64,000 bases of DNA from Roseovarius faecimaris (GCF_009762325.1 NZ_CP034348.1:1742501-1806500), one strand, 5' to 3'; shown: positions 28,068-37,221, counted from the stretch's first letter. Numbers and translations are program-made. The notes: generated from the letters alone by a model not told the origin.

Positions 28068-28751
28068 ATGAACACGCCTTTCGACGAAGAGCCGCACGAG
28101 CCGCGCAAGCCGGGCCGTTTTGCCGGGCTGCGCGCGAGCTTTCTGACCGGGATCGTGGTGATCGCGCCGGTGGCGCTTACCGTCTGGCTTGTCTGGGCCG
28201 TGATCGGCTGGATCGACAGCGTTGTGCTGCCGCTGGTGCCCTATGATTTCCAGCCTGAGAAATACATCGGCATCAACCTGCGCGGCGTTGGGGTGATCAT
28301 CTTCCTGATCTTCACCATCTTCGTGGGCTGGGTTGCCAAGGGACTTATCGGACGGTCGCTTATCAATTTCGCTGAATCCCTGGTCGACCGGATGCCGGTG
28401 GTGCGCAGCATTTATTCCGGCGTGAAACAAATCGCCGAGACGGTATTTGCCCAATCCGAACGGAGCTTTGAAAAGGCCTGTCTGATCCAGTATCCGCGCA
28501 AGGGTATCTGGGCGATCGGCTTCATCTCCACCACCGCCAAGGGCGAGATCGCCCGCCGCGCGGAAACAAGCGGCGAACTGATGAGCATATTCCTGCCCAC
28601 CACTCCCAACCCGACCTCGGGCTTTCTTCTGTTCCTGCCGAAGGAAGACGTGATCGAGCTCGACATGAGCGTGGAAGAGGCGGCCAAGCTCGTGATTTCG
28701 GCAGGGCTGGTTTATCCGGGGGACCAAATGCTCGAAAGTCAGGACAAGTAA
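28068..28751 (+). CDS. DUF502 membrane protein
   Basis: 227 aa. Two hydrophobic segments (~25-50, FLTGIVVIAPVALTVWLVWA; ~70-92, GVGVIIFLIFTIFVGWVA) are followed by a soluble domain with RMPVVRSIYSGVKQIAETVF and the strongly conserved PTTPNPTSGFLLFLPKEDV. This is the DUF502 family found across proteobacteria and plants (the LIKE-COV homologues). Molecular function is unknown. It is 66 nt downstream of psuG and convergent with the patatin gene. Confidence 0.88.
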   Translation: MNTPFDEEPHEPRKPGRFAGLRASFLTGIVVIAPVALTVWLVWAVIGWIDSVVLPLVPYDFQPEKYIGINLRGVGVIIFLIFTIFVGWVAKGLIGRSLINFAESLVDRMPVVRSIYSGVKQIAETVFAQSERSFEKACLIQYPRKGIWAIGFISTTAKGEIARRAETSGELMSIFLPTTPNPTSGFLLFLPKEDVIELDMSVEEAAKLVISAGLVYPGDQMLESQDK

Positions 28752-28770
28752 CCGCGCCCCGAGCGCGTGG

Positions 28771-29793
28771 TTAATCGAACATCGCCTCGATATCGGTACT
28801 GCTGCGCTGACCCAGATCATCGAAATGCTGCGCGAGGAATGTGTCGCAGGCCGCGCGCCCCGACTCCTTCAGCCGGGCCAGCAGATAGGGATTGGGAATA
28901 AGCTTCGTGGCCACCGAAAGCGCCCCCATCAGCGCATCATCCGCCACCATATGGACCAGCACATATTTCATCGCGCCCTGCTTGACGGCCCCGTCAGCAA
29001 TCAGCCGTTGGGCAAAGCGGATCGCGCGCAGCTCGCGCAAAAGCGATGAGTTGAAGCTGATCTCGTTGATCCGGTTCTGGATCTCCTGCGGGCTGCGTGG
29101 CACCTCGCGGCGCTCCAGCGGGTTGATGTTCACAATCAGGATGTCATCGGGCAGGTCGGGATCAAAAAGCGGAAACAACGCCGGATTGCCGGTATAGCCG
29201 CCATCCCAGTAGTGTGCGCCGTCGATTTCCACCGCCTGAAACAGCGTCGGCAGACAGGCCGAGGCCAAAAGCACATCCGTGCTGATCTCATCGCCCTGAA
29301 AGACCCGGATCTTGCCGTCATGCACATTTGTCGCCCCGATAAACAGCTTCGGGCCGGTTGCCGCGCAGACCTCCTCATAATCAAACGCGCGCGCTACCGG
29401 CTCCAGCGGATTGCGATAGAGCGGGCCATACGCATAGGGCGACACCAGCCGGGAGGCCGCATCGGCCATCTGGTAGCCCGGTGACAGCTCCAGCGCGCCG
29501 CTCAGCAATCCGGGCAAAGGCAACCCGCCTGCCATCCATCCGGGCATGCGCATGTCCTGCACCGCTCCCAGCCTGTGCCAGAGCCAGTCGAGTTTGGCCC
29601 GAGCGCCCGCCCGCCCGTCTTCCAGCCAGCCCGATTTGAACGCGGCCGCATTCATCGCACCTGCCGAAGTGCCGGATATCCCCGCCACCTCGATCCGCTC
29701 ATCCTCCAGCAGACGGTCGAGCACCCCCCAGGTAAAGGCGCCATGCGCGCCACCACCCTGCAAAGCCAGATTGATCCGCTTCACCTCCACCAT
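28771..29793 (-). CDS. patatin-like phospholipase
   Basis: 340 aa from MVEVKRINLAL with AAAGGG upstream. Oxyanion loop QGGGAHGAF, nucleophile elbow GISGTSAGAMN (G-x-S-x-G) and catalytic Asp in YWDGGYTGNP complete the Ser-Asp dyad. There is no signal peptide. It lies 90 nt downstream of bdhA on the same strand; this neighbour pair is common in PHB-forming alphaproteobacteria, so a role at PHB granules or lipid turnover is plausible. Lipid substrate unknown. Confidence 0.88.
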   Translation of the reverse strand: MVEVKRINLALQGGGAHGAFTWGVLDRLLEDERIEVAGISGTSAGAMNAAAFKSGWLEDGRAGARAKLDWLWHRLGAVQDMRMPGWMAGGLPLPGLLSGALELSPGYQMADAASRLVSPYAYGPLYRNPLEPVARAFDYEEVCAATGPKLFIGATNVHDGKIRVFQGDEISTDVLLASACLPTLFQAVEIDGAHYWDGGYTGNPALFPLFDPDLPDDILIVNINPLERREVPRSPQEIQNRINEISFNSSLLRELRAIRFAQRLIADGAVKQGAMKYVLVHMVADDALMGALSVATKLIPNPYLLARLKESGRAACDTFLAQHFDDLGQRSSTDIEAMFD

Positions 29794-29883
29794 GCGCGCC
29801 CTTTCTTCCTGGCTCTGATATGACCGGGGACCACGACGGAACGGCCCCTCGCCCCGGTCGGATGGCCGTCGGGCCAATCGGGA

Positions 29884-30657
29884 TTATTGCGAGGTCCAGC
29901 CACCATCCGCGGTCAGCGTCGTGCCGGTCATCTGCGCGGCAGCATCCGAACACAAGAACAGCGCGATACCGGCCAGTTGCTCGACCGTGACAAATTCTTT
30001 CGAGGGCTGTTTGAGCAGGATCACCTTCTCAATCGCCTCATCTTCGGAAATGCCATATTCCTTGGCCGTATCCGGGATCTGTGCCTCGACCAGCGGGGTC
30101 AGCACATAGCCCGGGCAGATCGCATTGCAGGTGATCGGCTCTTTTGCCGTTTCCAGCGCCACGACCTTGGTCATCCCGACCACACCATGCTTGGCCGTGA
30201 CATATGCCGATTTGAACGGGCTGGCGCGAAGGCCGTGTGCCGAGGCGATGTTGATCACCCGGCCCCATCCCGCCTTGCGCATCATCGGCAGAGCGGCGGC
30301 CGTGGTGTGAAAGGCCGAGGACATGTTGATCGCGATGATCGCGTCCCACTTCTCTACCGGGAACTCCGGGATCGGGGCCACGTGCTGAATGCCGGCATTG
30401 TTGACGAGGATATCGCAGGCCCCCGCCTTTTCGATCAGGCCCCGGCACTGATCCGCCTTGGACATGTCGGCCTGGATGTAGCGCGCGTTCACGCCGTGCT
30501 CCTCCGCCAGCGACGCGGCCAGCGCATGATCCTCTTCCGAATCCGTAAACGAGTTCAGGATCACATTCGCCCCGGCCCTGGCAAGCTCGGTCGCAATGCC
30601 AAGACCAATGCCCGAGGTCGACCCGGTGACAACCGCTGTTTTTCCGCTCACGCTCAT
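29884..30657 (-). CDS. bdhA: 3-hydroxybutyrate dehydrogenase
   Basis: 257 aa; AAAGGAG 9 nt before ATG. SDR enzyme with TGSTSGIGLG, NNAGIQHVAPIPEFP, INMSSAFHTT, SAHGLRASPFKSAYVTAKHG and the long substrate loop ITCNAICPGYVLTPLVEAQI that identifies D-3-hydroxybutyrate dehydrogenases. It interconverts D-3-hydroxybutyrate and acetoacetate with NAD in PHB and ketone-body use. The C-terminus GGWTSQ is typical. A separate minus-strand terminator lies about 100 nt upstream, so bdhA has its own promoter. Confidence 0.94.
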   Translation of the reverse strand: MSVSGKTAVVTGSTSGIGLGIATELARAGANVILNSFTDSEEDHALAASLAEEHGVNARYIQADMSKADQCRGLIEKAGACDILVNNAGIQHVAPIPEFPVEKWDAIIAINMSSAFHTTAAALPMMRKAGWGRVINIASAHGLRASPFKSAYVTAKHGVVGMTKVVALETAKEPITCNAICPGYVLTPLVEAQIPDTAKEYGISEDEAIEKVILLKQPSKEFVTVEQLAGIALFLCSDAAAQMTGTTLTADGGWTSQ

Positions 30658-30747
30658 TTCGATGCACTCCTTTGTTTGCAGTTGCAGCATAATTCGCGCC
30701 GCGCCGGAATGCACCCGATCTTTGCCCGGCAGCAAAGCCACCCGGCC

Positions 30748-30776
30748 AAAAAAAACGCCCGCACGAAGCGGGCGTT
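30748..30776 (-). terminator. strong terminator upstream of bdhA, ending an unannotated transcript
   Basis: Minus-strand stem AACGCCCGC/GCGGGCGTT with a 5-nt loop, followed by eight T residues. No established gene ends here: the next leftward gene, bdhA, starts downstream of it. It must therefore end a transcript initiated between about 30780 and 30940, perhaps the 34-aa ORF or a small RNA. Confidence 0.85.
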
Positions 30777-30879
30777 AAGTTATTGAGGCAGGTTTCATAC
30801 AGGCAAGAAACCTATCGAGCAGTGACCCCTTTATAAGCGTTTCAGCGCCGCTGGCCAAGCTAAAAGTTTGAAAAGACAT
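30775..30879 (-). CDS. putative 34-aa small protein or small RNA
   Basis: ATG at 30879, TAA inside the 5' arm of a strong terminator hairpin. The peptide starts MSFQTFSLASGAETL and has one Cys (FLACMK); no transmembrane helix or known family. The RBS is weak (AGGTAAAG far upstream), so the locus may instead be a small RNA. What is firm is a leftward transcript with its own terminator in a 280-nt gap, divergent from the solute-binding protein gene. Confidence 0.35.
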   Translation of the reverse strand: MSFQTFSLASGAETLIKGSLLDRFLACMKPASIT

Positions 30880-30887
30880 AAAACCGT

Positions 30888-30906
30888 CTTTACCTAGGCA
30901 GTAAAG
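30888..30906. promoter_or_regulatory. inverted repeat between the small ORF and the solute-binding protein gene
   Basis: CTTTAC-7 nt-GTAAAG with a CCTAGG core, 32-50 nt before the rightward solute-binding protein gene and 9-27 nt before the leftward small ORF. A possible operator shared by both transcripts. Confidence 0.4.
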
Positions 30907-30937
30907 AAAACAAGGGCAGTTAAGGATTGTTGCGATA

Positions 30938-32761
30938 ATGAGATCAGAATTTTTCCGCTCATTGCGGCGCGGGGCGCTGATTCTTGCAGTTGTTTTTCCG
31001 GCCAGCTTTGCAGGGGCCGAACCGCGACATGGCATAGCTATGTATGGCGACCCGGTCCTACCACCTGATTTTGTGTCTCTGCCCTATGCCAACCCCGACG
31101 CCCCCAAGGGCGGGCAGCTGATCACCGGCAATGTGGGCGGTTTCGATTCGCTCAATCCCTTCGCCCGCAAAGGCACCCCGCCCTGGCAACTGAGGTTCCT
31201 CGCTTACGAGTCGCTCATGGGGCGTTCCTATGACGAACCCTTCTCGCTTTATGGCCTTCTGGCCGAATCGGTCGAGACCAGCCCGGCGCGCGATTGGGTC
31301 GAGTTTACCCTGCGCGAGGAGGCGCGATTCTCCGATGGATCCCCGGTCACGGTCGAGGATGTGATCTGGTCCTATGAGACTTTGGGCACCGTGGGCCATC
31401 TGCGTTACCAGAACCTCTGGTCCAAGATCGAGCGTATCGAGGCAACCGGGCCGCGCACTGTCCGGATCAGCTTCAACACGGCTGACCGTGAACTGGCGCT
31501 TATTGCCGGGCTGCGTCCGATCCTGAAGAAAGCACAGTGGACCGAACGGGATTTTGCCGAGGCCGGGCTTGACGACATTCCCATCGGAACGGCACCTTAT
31601 GTGGTCGACAGCTATGAGATCGACCGCAATGTCGTTCTGCAGCGCAATCCCGATTACTGGGGCAACGACCTTCCCCTCCGGCGCGGCACCAACAATTTCG
31701 ATGAGATCCGGATCGAGTTCTACGGCGACGACACGGTGATGAAAGAGGCGTTCAAGGCGCAGGCGATTTCCTTTGTCCGCGAATTCAACGCCGAGCGCTG
31801 GGACACACAATATGATTTTCCGGCCGTTGAACGCGGCGACATCGTGAAATCGGAAATTCCCCATCAGAAGCCTTCAGGCATCACCGGGTTTGTGTTCAAC
31901 ACCCGCCGGGCGCCGCTGGATGACTGGCGGGTGCGCGATGCGCTGCTGCATGCGTTCAACTTCGAGTTTATCAACGACACGCTGACCGGCGGCCGCCAGC
32001 CGCGCATCACATCCTATTTTTCCAATTCCGAGCTGGGCATGCAGGATGGCCCCGCGACCGGCGCTGTCCGGGAGCTTCTGGAGCCGTTCGCGCAGAGCCT
32101 GCCGCCCGGTGCGCTGGAAGGTTACAGCCTGCCCGTCTCGGACGGCACGAAACGCAACCGCGCCAATCTGCGCCGCGCCCGCGCCCTGCTGGAAGAGGCG
32201 GGATGGACGGTGCAGGACGGTCGCCTCAAGAACGCCGCCGGAGAGACGCTTGAGCTGGAGGTGCTGTTACAGCAAGACGCCCTGTTGCAGCAGGCGACAG
32301 CGATCATGGATATTTATTCAGGCGCGCTGGCGCGTCTCGGGATCACGCTCACCGTACAGCAGATCGACAAGGCGCAATTTGCCGAACGCGAGGCGCAATT
32401 CGATTTCGATCTTACCTTCATCCGCCGTGCCATTTCGCTCAGCCCGGGCAATGAGCAGGCGTTTTACTGGGGATCGGCCGTGGCCGACCAGCCCGGCAGC
32501 CGCAACCTGATGGGTATGAAAAGCCCGGCGGCGGATGCGATGATCGACGCCATGCTGACCGCTGAAAGCCGGGAGGCGTTTATCGCCGCGACCCGTGCGC
32601 TTGACCGGGTGCTGACCAGCGGGCGCTATGTCATTCCCATCCATAATTACGCTGTCGGGCGTGTGGCGCATGTGAAACAGCTGACATATGCAAAAGATCG
32701 CCTGCCGATCTACGGGGATGGCATTCACTTCCTGCCTGAGGTATGGTGGTGGCAGGATTAG
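30938..32761 (+). CDS. ABC transporter substrate-binding protein, YejA-like (SBP_bac_5)
   Basis: 607 aa with a signal peptide (RRGALILAVVFPASFAGA). The family-5 extracellular solute-binding fold is clear: HGIAMYGDPVLPPDFVSLPYANPDAPKGG typifies the YejA branch, followed by the FDSLNPF and WVEFTLREEARFSDGSPVTVEDV motifs. YejA proteins bind oligopeptides or microcin C-like molecules in the periplasm. No permease or ATPase gene is next to it, so it is an orphan that must use a transporter encoded elsewhere. Confidence 0.9.
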   Translation: MRSEFFRSLRRGALILAVVFPASFAGAEPRHGIAMYGDPVLPPDFVSLPYANPDAPKGGQLITGNVGGFDSLNPFARKGTPPWQLRFLAYESLMGRSYDEPFSLYGLLAESVETSPARDWVEFTLREEARFSDGSPVTVEDVIWSYETLGTVGHLRYQNLWSKIERIEATGPRTVRISFNTADRELALIAGLRPILKKAQWTERDFAEAGLDDIPIGTAPYVVDSYEIDRNVVLQRNPDYWGNDLPLRRGTNNFDEIRIEFYGDDTVMKEAFKAQAISFVREFNAERWDTQYDFPAVERGDIVKSEIPHQKPSGITGFVFNTRRAPLDDWRVRDALLHAFNFEFINDTLTGGRQPRITSYFSNSELGMQDGPATGAVRELLEPFAQSLPPGALEGYSLPVSDGTKRNRANLRRARALLEEAGWTVQDGRLKNAAGETLELEVLLQQDALLQQATAIMDIYSGALARLGITLTVQQIDKAQFAEREAQFDFDLTFIRRAISLSPGNEQAFYWGSAVADQPGSRNLMGMKSPAADAMIDAMLTAESREAFIAATRALDRVLTSGRYVIPIHNYAVGRVAHVKQLTYAKDRLPIYGDGIHFLPEVWWWQD

Positions 32762-32796
32762 GGGCGCAAAACCCCTGCAAAGCTTGAGGCAAATCG

Positions 32797-32910
32797 ATGA
32801 AACATCTGGCCATTCTTGGGCTTCTCGCCGCGCTGGCGGGCTGTGGGACGATCGAAGGTATGGGCGAGGATGTCTCGGCCGCGTCGCGCACTGTGCAAAG
32901 CTGGTTCTGA
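32797..32910 (+). CDS. entericidin-like small lipoprotein
   Basis: 37 aa: a signal peptide with lipobox LAGC (Cys16) and a short mature part CGTIEGMGEDVSAASRTVQSWF, the usual form of the entericidin A/B family. RBS GAGG 9 nt before ATG. Small envelope lipoprotein of stress or toxin-antidote type in enterics; the role in alphaproteobacteria is unclear. It lies 35 nt after the solute-binding protein gene and may be cotranscribed. Confidence 0.8.
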   Translation: MKHLAILGLLAALAGCGTIEGMGEDVSAASRTVQSWF

Positions 32911-32951
32911 TCCGTCACATCACCGTTACAAGCTCTGGTTAAATCGGGCTG

Positions 32952-33428
32952 ATGAATTTCCTCGTTCTCTGCACCGGTAATTCGGCCCGCTCCATCCTGC
33001 TCGAAGCCATCCTGAACCGGCTCGGTGCAGGCCGTGTGCGCGCCTTTTCCGCAGGCTCACAGCCGACCGGCCTTGTGCATCCGCAATCGCTGACCCAGCT
33101 GTCTGAGCTTGGATATGACACCATCGGCGCCCGCTCCAAAAGCTGGGATGAATTCGCAGGACCGGATGCGCCCGCGATGGACGTGGTAATCACCGTCTGT
33201 GCCTCGGCGGCGGGCGAAACCTGTCCGCTCTGGCCGGGGGCGCCGCTGCGGGCGCATTGGGGGGTAGACGACCCCGCCGCACAGGACGAACCCGCATGGG
33301 AGCCCGCTTTTCGCACCGCATATGACCAGTTGCATGCGCGGGCCTCGGCCCTGTTGGCGCTGCCTGTCGAGCAGATGGAAGCACCCGCCCTGCAGGCGGC
33401 GCTCGACCGGATCGGCACGCAGAGCTAG
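32952..33428 (+). CDS. ArsC-type arsenate reductase / low-MW phosphatase family
   Basis: 158 aa. The P-loop CTGNSARS (Cys7, Arg13) starts the protein, as in thioredoxin-coupled ArsC. Two further Cys, C83 and C91 in VCASAAGETCPLWPG, sit where the S. aureus enzyme has its redox pair, and DDP lies near 105. It probably reduces arsenate to arsenite. No arsR, arsB or acr3 gene is adjacent. Its stop overlaps that of the convergent sulfatase gene (shared CTAG). Confidence 0.82.
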   Translation: MNFLVLCTGNSARSILLEAILNRLGAGRVRAFSAGSQPTGLVHPQSLTQLSELGYDTIGARSKSWDEFAGPDAPAMDVVITVCASAAGETCPLWPGAPLRAHWGVDDPAAQDEPAWEPAFRTAYDQLHARASALLALPVEQMEAPALQAALDRIGTQS

Positions 33429-34870
33429 AGCGGCGCGCCCTCTTCGGTTTCGCCCGGGGCCGGTGTGTGATTGAACACATACGCGTTTCGACAGGCGTCG
33501 ACCCCACCCAGTTCTTCGATCCGGGCTTTTTGATCCGCAAAACAGCGGGCATTCACGACATCCGGGTCGCAGATCCGTTGAAGCCGCGCGCGCCCTTCGG
33601 CGAGGATGGCCGCGATATGCGGCTCCCGGGCGGCGCGCGGCGCAAGATCCTGAAACTCCTGAGGATCCGTCTCCAGGTCAAAAAGCTGGGGCGCATACCC
33701 GACATAATGGACATATTTCCACCTGTCCCATCGGATCATGAACGTCCCCGTCGAGGACCCGCCATCGTGATATTCGCTGAAGACGGTGCGATCAGGGTCG
33801 TCCGGGGCCTGCGCCAGCGCCCGCAAGGATTGCCCGGGCCTCTCCGCCCGGGCAGGCAGGCCCGCCACCTCCCGCGCCGTCGCCGCGATATCCAGAAGGC
33901 TGGCCCCGCTGCGCACCCGCCGCCTCGGCGGCACACCCGGCCCCGCAAGGATCATCGGCACCCCGGCCGAGGCCTCGTACATCACCTGCTTGGTCCAGTA
34001 CCCATGATCCCCCAGCATCTCGCCATGATCGGAGACATAGAGGATAAGCGTATCCTCGGCCTGCCCGCTGTCTTCCAGCGCGTGCAGCACCCGGCCCAGG
34101 CAGTCATCCATGAAAGAGGTCAGCCCGTAATACGCCGCCCGCGCCTCGCGCATTCTCTGCGCGTCGAAATATTCCTGATATTTGAAAAAGCGGCGCAGGT
34201 GCCGCAACTCCGGATGATCCGCCTCGGCGGCATATCCAACCGGCAGATCGACCGTTTCCGGATCATAGAGGTCATACCAGTCCTGCGGGGCCTTCAACGG
34301 GTAATGCGGGCTCACCAGCGATACGAATGCAGCCCAGGGTCTCTGCTTGCGCGCCCTGTCGCCAAGCCACGCCTCCGCGGCCTGCGTGATCATCAGATCG
34401 TAATCGGTATAGCTGCTGGCCCCGCGTCCCACATCCCCGGCCAGCTCGGCGGCGGCGTCGTAATCGGGCGGCTCTTCGCGCAACAGGCCAATCGCCCAGC
34501 CGACCCCGCCGACCACATGCATCGGCAAGATCTCTTCTGAGAACCCGTTATCATCCTCGCCGGACCGGAAATGCAGCTTGCCGATCGACACAACGTCGCG
34601 TCCGGCCTCCCTCAGCTCGTGCATCCAGCTGCGCTGCGTGCCGTCATAGGGCGTGGCGCTGTCCCAATACCCCGTCCGGTGCACATAGTCGCCACAGGCA
34701 AGCGCCGCCCGGGTGGGCACGCACATCGGACAGGGCGTATAGGCGTTCTCGAACAGCGCACCGCGCGCCGCCAGAGCATCCAGGTTCGGTGTCTTCACCA
34801 GCTTGTGCCCGGCACAGCCCATCGCATCGCGCCGGTGCTCATCCGATATCAGGATCAGCAGATTGGTCAT
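33425..34870 (-). CDS. sulfatase-family hydrolase
   Basis: 481 aa from MTNLLILISD with AGGGGAGGG upstream. Alkaline phosphatase fold: metal ligands in ISDEHRRD near the N-terminus, and the formylglycine motif C50-V-P-T-R54 in a CPMCVPTRAAL context. The second metal site is in LYVSDHGEMLGDHGYWTK. It is closest in pattern to choline sulfatase and phosphonate monoester hydrolases. No signal peptide, so it acts in the cytoplasm. It needs a formylglycine-generating enzyme, not in this window. Organic sulfate esters are likely substrates. Confidence 0.87.
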   Translation of the reverse strand: MTNLLILISDEHRRDAMGCAGHKLVKTPNLDALAARGALFENAYTPCPMCVPTRAALACGDYVHRTGYWDSATPYDGTQRSWMHELREAGRDVVSIGKLHFRSGEDDNGFSEEILPMHVVGGVGWAIGLLREEPPDYDAAAELAGDVGRGASSYTDYDLMITQAAEAWLGDRARKQRPWAAFVSLVSPHYPLKAPQDWYDLYDPETVDLPVGYAAEADHPELRHLRRFFKYQEYFDAQRMREARAAYYGLTSFMDDCLGRVLHALEDSGQAEDTLILYVSDHGEMLGDHGYWTKQVMYEASAGVPMILAGPGVPPRRRVRSGASLLDIAATAREVAGLPARAERPGQSLRALAQAPDDPDRTVFSEYHDGGSSTGTFMIRWDRWKYVHYVGYAPQLFDLETDPQEFQDLAPRAAREPHIAAILAEGRARLQRICDPDVVNARCFADQKARIEELGGVDACRNAYVFNHTPAPGETEEGAPL

Positions 34871-35008
34871 CGCGCGCCCTCCCCTTCTTCTTGGCAGACA
34901 CACTCCCGCCGGAGGCGCACGTAGCGAGTGCCAAAGCCGCCCCTGCCCAATTCAGCATATGTCTCATTGTCGGAGCGGGATCGACAGGCGTCCCCGCAAG
35001 ATGGCCTT

Positions 35009-35632
35009 TCAGACCAGAGATGTGACCCAAAGGATCGTCGCATCCTCATCGCTTACCGAAATCACGTTATGACCCATCGTGGCATCGTAATAGGCGCTGT
35101 CGCCCCGCCGCATGGTCACCGGCTCGTAAAACTCGGTATAGAGTTTGATCACACCTGTCAGCACATACAGGAATTCCTCACCGTCATGGCGCACCCAGCC
35201 GCCGAACTCCTTTTCGTCGCGCGCCCGCACCCGCGCGCGGTAGGGCAACATTTGCTTTTTCGTCAGGGCGTCGGCCAACAACTCGTGTTCATAGGTCGTG
35301 GTCGCCTGATGCGTGCCTTCCCCCTGTTTCGTCACCGCCATGCGCCCGTTGATCTGGTTTTTCTGCGGGGGGGTGAAAAGCTGGGGCACCGAAATGCTCA
35401 GACCCTCGGCCAGCTTCTTCAGCGCCTCATAGGTGGGCGACATCTGGCCGTTCTCAATCTTTGACAGGGTCGACCGCGCGAGACCGGCATGTGTGGCGGC
35501 CTGTTCCAGCGTCCAGTTGCGCGCCTTGCGCAGCTCGCGGACCCGCTCGCCCAGGTTCAGGGGTTCGGGCACCTCGTCGCGCCCGCTTTCACGGGCGATC
35601 CTGATCAGCTGTCCTGGTGCGCGCTCTGTCAT
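35009..35632 (-). CDS. XRE-cupin transcriptional regulator
   Basis: 207 aa. N-terminal XRE helix-turn-helix (~27-85: LGERVRELRKARNWTLEQAA, GLARSTLSKIENGQMSPTY) and C-terminal cupin_2 sensor (GGWVRHDGEEFLYVLTGVIKLYTEFYEPVTMRRGDSAYYDATMGH, split here across two strands). This PuuR-like class usually controls a neighbouring catabolic operon by sensing a small molecule. The gene is divergent, by 65 nt, from the AMP-dependent ligase gene, its most likely target. The sulfatase gene lies 138 nt downstream on the same strand. Confidence 0.88.
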   Translation of the reverse strand: MTERAPGQLIRIARESGRDEVPEPLNLGERVRELRKARNWTLEQAATHAGLARSTLSKIENGQMSPTYEALKKLAEGLSISVPQLFTPPQKNQINGRMAVTKQGEGTHQATTTYEHELLADALTKKQMLPYRARVRARDEKEFGGWVRHDGEEFLYVLTGVIKLYTEFYEPVTMRRGDSAYYDATMGHNVISVSDEDATILWVTSLV

Positions 35633-35697
35633 ACCTCACCTATAGGAGCCGACCGCGGCTCTTGCAACATCCGGCCCACGGGCCTAAGCCTTGGCGC

Positions 35698-37221
35698 ATG
35701 CACTCAGATTTCGATCACGGCGCACCTGCGCCCTGCCCCGACCCGTTCAACATGGCCGCGCATGTCCTGCGCCGCGCCGCCGCGCAGCCTGACAAGGTGG
35801 CGCTGGCCATCCTCGGCCTCTCCGGCGCCGAGCGCTGGAGCTACGGGCGGCTGGAGGCGGCTATTCGCGGCACTGCCACGGGCCTTTTGCAATCGGGGCT
35901 GAGACCGGGCGACCGGGTGTTGATGCGGCTGGGCAATACGGTCGAGTTTCCCATCGCCTATCTGGCCTGCATCGCGGTTGATCTTGTCCCTGTTCCCACC
36001 TCGTCGCAGCTTACCGAGCCCGAGGTGCAGAAGATCATCGACATCATCAGCCCCGCGGCGATCCTCAGGGGGGCCGACATCGCCTGCCCGGAGGTGGATA
36101 TTCCCATGATGGACGAGGCGACGCTTCACGGCATGCGCGACCTGCCACCGGCCGACTATGCGGTGGGCGATCCGAACCGCCCTGGCTATATCATCTTTAC
36201 CTCCGGCACATCGGGCAAACCGCGCGCCGTACTGCATGCCCATCGGGCGATCTGGGCGCGTCAGATGATGTTTGACGGCTGGTACGGGCTGACCGGGAAC
36301 GACCGTGTCTGCCATGCCGGCGCGTTCAACTGGACCTACACGCTCGGCACCGGTCTCATGGATCCCTGGACCGCCGGGGCCACGGCGCTGATCCCGGCCG
36401 TCGGGGTCGATCCCGACCACCTGCCGCTGCTGCTCAAACGGCACGATGCCACCATATTCGCCGCCGCGCCCGGTGTTTACCGCAAGCTTCTTCAAGGCCC
36501 CCTGCCCGCTCTGCCCAAGCTGCGCCACGGCCTGACCGCGGGCGAAAAGCTTTCCGATACGATCCACGACGCCTGGATTGCCGCCACCGGAACCGAGCTT
36601 TTCGAGGCCTATGGCATGTCCGAATGTTCCACCTTCATTTCGGGCAGCCCGGCCCATCCGGCCACCAGAGGCGCGCTGGGGCGCCCGCAAGAAGGCCGCC
36701 GTGTGGCTGTTCTGGAGAATGGCGTGCCGGTCCCTTTGGGAGAGGAAGGTACGATTGCCGTACACCGCTCCGATCCGGGGCTGATGCTGGAATATCTCGG
36801 CGCGCCCGAGGATACGGCTGCGCGGATGCAGGGCGAGTGGTTTCTGACCGGCGATCAGGGCGTGATGGATGAGCAGGGCCAGATCTTCTACAAGGGGCGC
36901 GCCGACGACATGATGAATGCCGGCGGCTATCGGGTCTCGCCGCTGGAGGTCGAGGCGGTGATGACCCGCTTTGAGGGGCTGACGGCCTGCGCCTGCACGG
37001 ATATCGAGGTCAAACAGGATGCCCGGCTGATCATGGCTTTCTACACGGCCCCGGCGCCGCTTGACGAGGCCGCACTTGCCGCCCATGCCGAGGCCAATCT
37101 GGCGCGATACAAATGCCCCCGCGCCTTTATCCATGTGGACGCTCTGCCCACCGGAGCAAATGGCAAAATCCTGCGGCGCGCGCTGCGTCCCATCTATGAG
37201 GCTCTTCATGATCAGGCTTGA
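35698..37221 (+). CDS. AMP-dependent acyl/aryl-CoA synthetase
   Basis: 507 aa. ANL superfamily: P-loop-like IIFTSGTSGKPRAVLHAH, EAYGMSECSTFIS, WFLTGDQGVMDEQGQ and the hinge FYKGRADDMMNAGGYRVSPLEVE. The catalytic Lys is in PTGANGKILRR. It activates a carboxylate with ATP and transfers it to CoA; the benzoate/2-aminobenzoate-CoA ligase branch fits best, but the substrate is not determined. It overlaps the FrnE-like gene by 14 nt and is divergent from an XRE-cupin regulator. Confidence 0.88.
   Translation: MHSDFDHGAPAPCPDPFNMAAHVLRRAAAQPDKVALAILGLSGAERWSYGRLEAAIRGTATGLLQSGLRPGDRVLMRLGNTVEFPIAYLACIAVDLVPVPTSSQLTEPEVQKIIDIISPAAILRGADIACPEVDIPMMDEATLHGMRDLPPADYAVGDPNRPGYIIFTSGTSGKPRAVLHAHRAIWARQMMFDGWYGLTGNDRVCHAGAFNWTYTLGTGLMDPWTAGATALIPAVGVDPDHLPLLLKRHDATIFAAAPGVYRKLLQGPLPALPKLRHGLTAGEKLSDTIHDAWIAATGTELFEAYGMSECSTFISGSPAHPATRGALGRPQEGRRVAVLENGVPVPLGEEGTIAVHRSDPGLMLEYLGAPEDTAARMQGEWFLTGDQGVMDEQGQIFYKGRADDMMNAGGYRVSPLEVEAVMTRFEGLTACACTDIEVKQDARLIMAFYTAPAPLDEAALAAHAEANLARYKCPRAFIHVDALPTGANGKILRRALRPIYEALHDQA

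Noticed and set aside
34839..34967. Possible 42-aa secreted peptide upstream of the sulfatase (MRHMLNWAGAALALATCASG)
   Set aside because: It overlaps the sulfatase start by about 30 nt, lacks an RBS and turns into charged random sequence; the hydrophobic start is probably coincidence.
35704..37209. A 501-codon minus-strand ORF opposite the CoA ligase
   Set aside because: Antisense shadow of a well-supported enzyme; no RBS or family match.
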